Assembly (NCBI GenBank): GCA_945827465.1
Contig: CALZOH010000154.1
Span: 1-7,921 of the forward strand
Length of the DNA: 7,921 bases
Direction: 5' to 3'
Source of the DNA: an uncultured Prevotellaceae bacterium
GTDB taxonomy: Bacteria; Bacteroidota; Bacteroidia; Bacteroidales; Bacteroidaceae
Below the pieces are notes generated by a model. The model was not told the origin of the DNA. It did no database searches and was given only the letters and a program-made list of their open reading frames with translations. Every line of letters starts with the position of its first letter. The stretch's first letter is position 1. Shown here in pieces: positions 6,797 to 7,921 of the stretch. Position numbers and translations under genes: made by a program.

Positions 6797-7921
6797 TTAT
6801 TGCTTCATTTTCTTGTCGACGATAGCGTCAATTACAGCAACTGCAGTGATGTTCAGAATGTCGCGAACGGAACTTTCGGTTTCGGTGAAGTGGATGGGTT
6901 TGTTGAGTCCCATCTGAATAGGACCGATGATTTCGGCATCGTCGCCCAGGGTCTGCAACATCTGTGCGCAACAATTAGCCGAACTCAGGTTCGGGAATAC
7001 CAGTGTATTTACCTTTTTGCCATTCAACTTGGTGAATGGATAAATCTTGTCGCGCAACTCATTGTTCAGAGCAAAGTTGAGCTGCATTTCGCCGTCTATA
7101 TCCATCTCAGGGAAGTCTTGCTGCAATCGTGCAACGGCTTCGTGAATGGAGGCCGGGCTACCCATCTTGTCTGTACCGAAATTGGAGTACGAAAGCATGG
7201 CAATGACCGGTTTATGGTTGAAAAATTTCACCGAGTCGGCGCTCAGTCTTGCAATGTCGTAAAGTGTATCAGTGTCGGGGTTGCGGTTGATCAACGTGTC
7301 GGCCAAATAAATGGCACCCTTCTTGGAGTTGATGATGTGGAGGGTGGCAAAATGCTTGTAGGGCGGACGGATACCAATAACTTCCTTGGCCACTTTGATG
7401 ACGCTTGTTCCCTTGGTGTAAAGACCGGCGATAAAGGCATCGGCATCGCCCGTTTCTACCATCATCATACCAAAGTAATTGCGCTCGTACATCTTGTCGT
7501 TTGCAATTTGCAGGGTGCAGCCGTTGCGGCGGTTGCGCTCAGCGAAAATGCGTGCATATTCTTCGCGTTTGCCGGCCATGGCATTGTGACGCAAATTGAC
7601 AATCTCAATGCCGGTGAGGTCAAGGTTTAATTCGCGTGCCTCCTTATGAATATATTCGTCATTACCCAATAAGATGGGGTAGCAAATACCGTTCTCTTTA
7701 GCCAAAACAGCTGCTTTGAGTACTTTGGGGTGGGTGCCTTCGGCAAAAACAACACGCTGCGGATCGGTACGGGCTGTCTCGAAGAGCGTTCGACTCAATT
7801 TCGACTCTTGTCCCATCAGCTCGCGAAGATATTCTGCATAATTGTTCCAGTCGGTAATTTCCTTGCGGGCTACACCACTTTGAATTGCTGCTTTTGCTAC
7901 AGCCGTTGATACGTTAACGAT
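6797..7921 (-). CDS. maeB: NADP-dependent malic enzyme, C-terminal part (5' end outside window)
   Basis: The frame is open to the window edge, giving 374 residues of a protein normally about 760 long. It converts malate to pyruvate and CO2 with NADP, in the cytoplasm. The first 35 visible residues (VSTAVAKAAIQSGVARKEIT then DW) are the tail of the malic-enzyme domain, which rules out a stand-alone phosphotransacetylase starting at the Met at 7816. The remainder is the phosphotransacetylase-like domain: RVVFAEGTHPKVLKAA (56-71), YFGMMMVETGDADAFIAG (149-166), LSYSNFG (243-249), FPNLSSAN (309-316) and GPIQMGLNKPIH (333-344). In MaeB enzymes this domain is known to be regulatory, sensing acetyl-CoA, rather than catalytic. 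Consistent with this, the Ser-Arg pair of true phosphotransacetylases (SRGCSxxD) is Glu-Thr here (residues 347-348), while the Asp is kept (354). A strong terminator follows. Confidence 0.92.
   Translation of the reverse strand: MVNVSTAVAKAAIQSGVARKEITDWNNYAEYLRELMGQESKLSRTLFETARTDPQRVVFAEGTHPKVLKAAVLAKENGICYPILLGNDEYIHKEARELNLDLTGIEIVNLRHNAMAGKREEYARIFAERNRRNGCTLQIANDKMYERNYFGMMMVETGDADAFIAGLYTKGTSVIKVAKEVIGIRPPYKHFATLHIINSKKGAIYLADTLINRNPDTDTLYDIARLSADSVKFFNHKPVIAMLSYSNFGTDKMGSPASIHEAVARLQQDFPEMDIDGEMQLNFALNNELRDKIYPFTKLNGKKVNTLVFPNLSSANCCAQMLQTLGDDAEIIGPIQMGLNKPIHFTETESSVRDILNITAVAVIDAIVDKKMKQ

Noticed and set aside
6731..7630. A 299-residue plus-strand open frame
   Set aside because: It starts inside the terminator hairpin and is antisense to the clearly recognisable malic-enzyme gene.
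6797..7816. A stand-alone phosphotransacetylase starting at the ATG at 7816
   Set aside because: The frame is open to the window edge, and the upstream residues (AKAAIQSGVARKEIT) match the end of the malic-enzyme domain, so the gene is longer.

Overview
The window looks like a piece of a Bacteroidales chromosome, most likely Prevotella- or Bacteroides-like. The evidence is Bacteroidetes-type promoter boxes (TAnnTTTG) 23-29 nt before two of the start codons, mostly weak Shine-Dalgarno sequences, a lipoprotein signal followed by acidic residues, and the protein families present. The genus is inference. Every supported gene is on the minus strand, so transcription runs from right to left.

Right end (6797-7921): the 3' part of a NADP-dependent malic enzyme of the MaeB type. 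What is present is mainly the phosphotransacetylase-like C-terminal domain; the catalytic malic domain lies beyond the window. A strong hairpin with a T-rich tail (6706-6747) ends this transcript.

Middle right (5505-6600): a monocistronic DHH/DHHA2 manganese-dependent (family II) inorganic pyrophosphatase with its own promoter. It carries a lipoprotein signal peptide, so the enzyme is predicted to sit outside the cytoplasm, which is unusual for this family. A perfect 12-bp hairpin (5429-5457) lies downstream.

Middle and left (115-5160): a compact four-gene operon: a TolC-family outer-membrane factor, an EmrA/HlyD-type membrane-fusion protein, a divergent 14-helix EmrB-like MFS transporter, and an AraC-family regulator. 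The genes are separated by 23 bp, a 4-bp overlap and 28 bp. The first three supply all parts of an envelope-spanning tripartite exporter; the fourth probably controls it. The 375-bp AT-rich intergenic region (5130-5504) holds the likely operon promoter.

Left end (1-90): a 21-bp palindrome-containing sequence occurs twice with a 41-bp period, just downstream of the regulator gene. It may be the edge of a larger repeat array cut by the window.

I see no mobile element, RNA gene or CRISPR array. No wholly new system is evident. The most unusual items are the exported pyrophosphatase, the atypical MFS pump with its regulator inside the operon, and the palindromic repeats.
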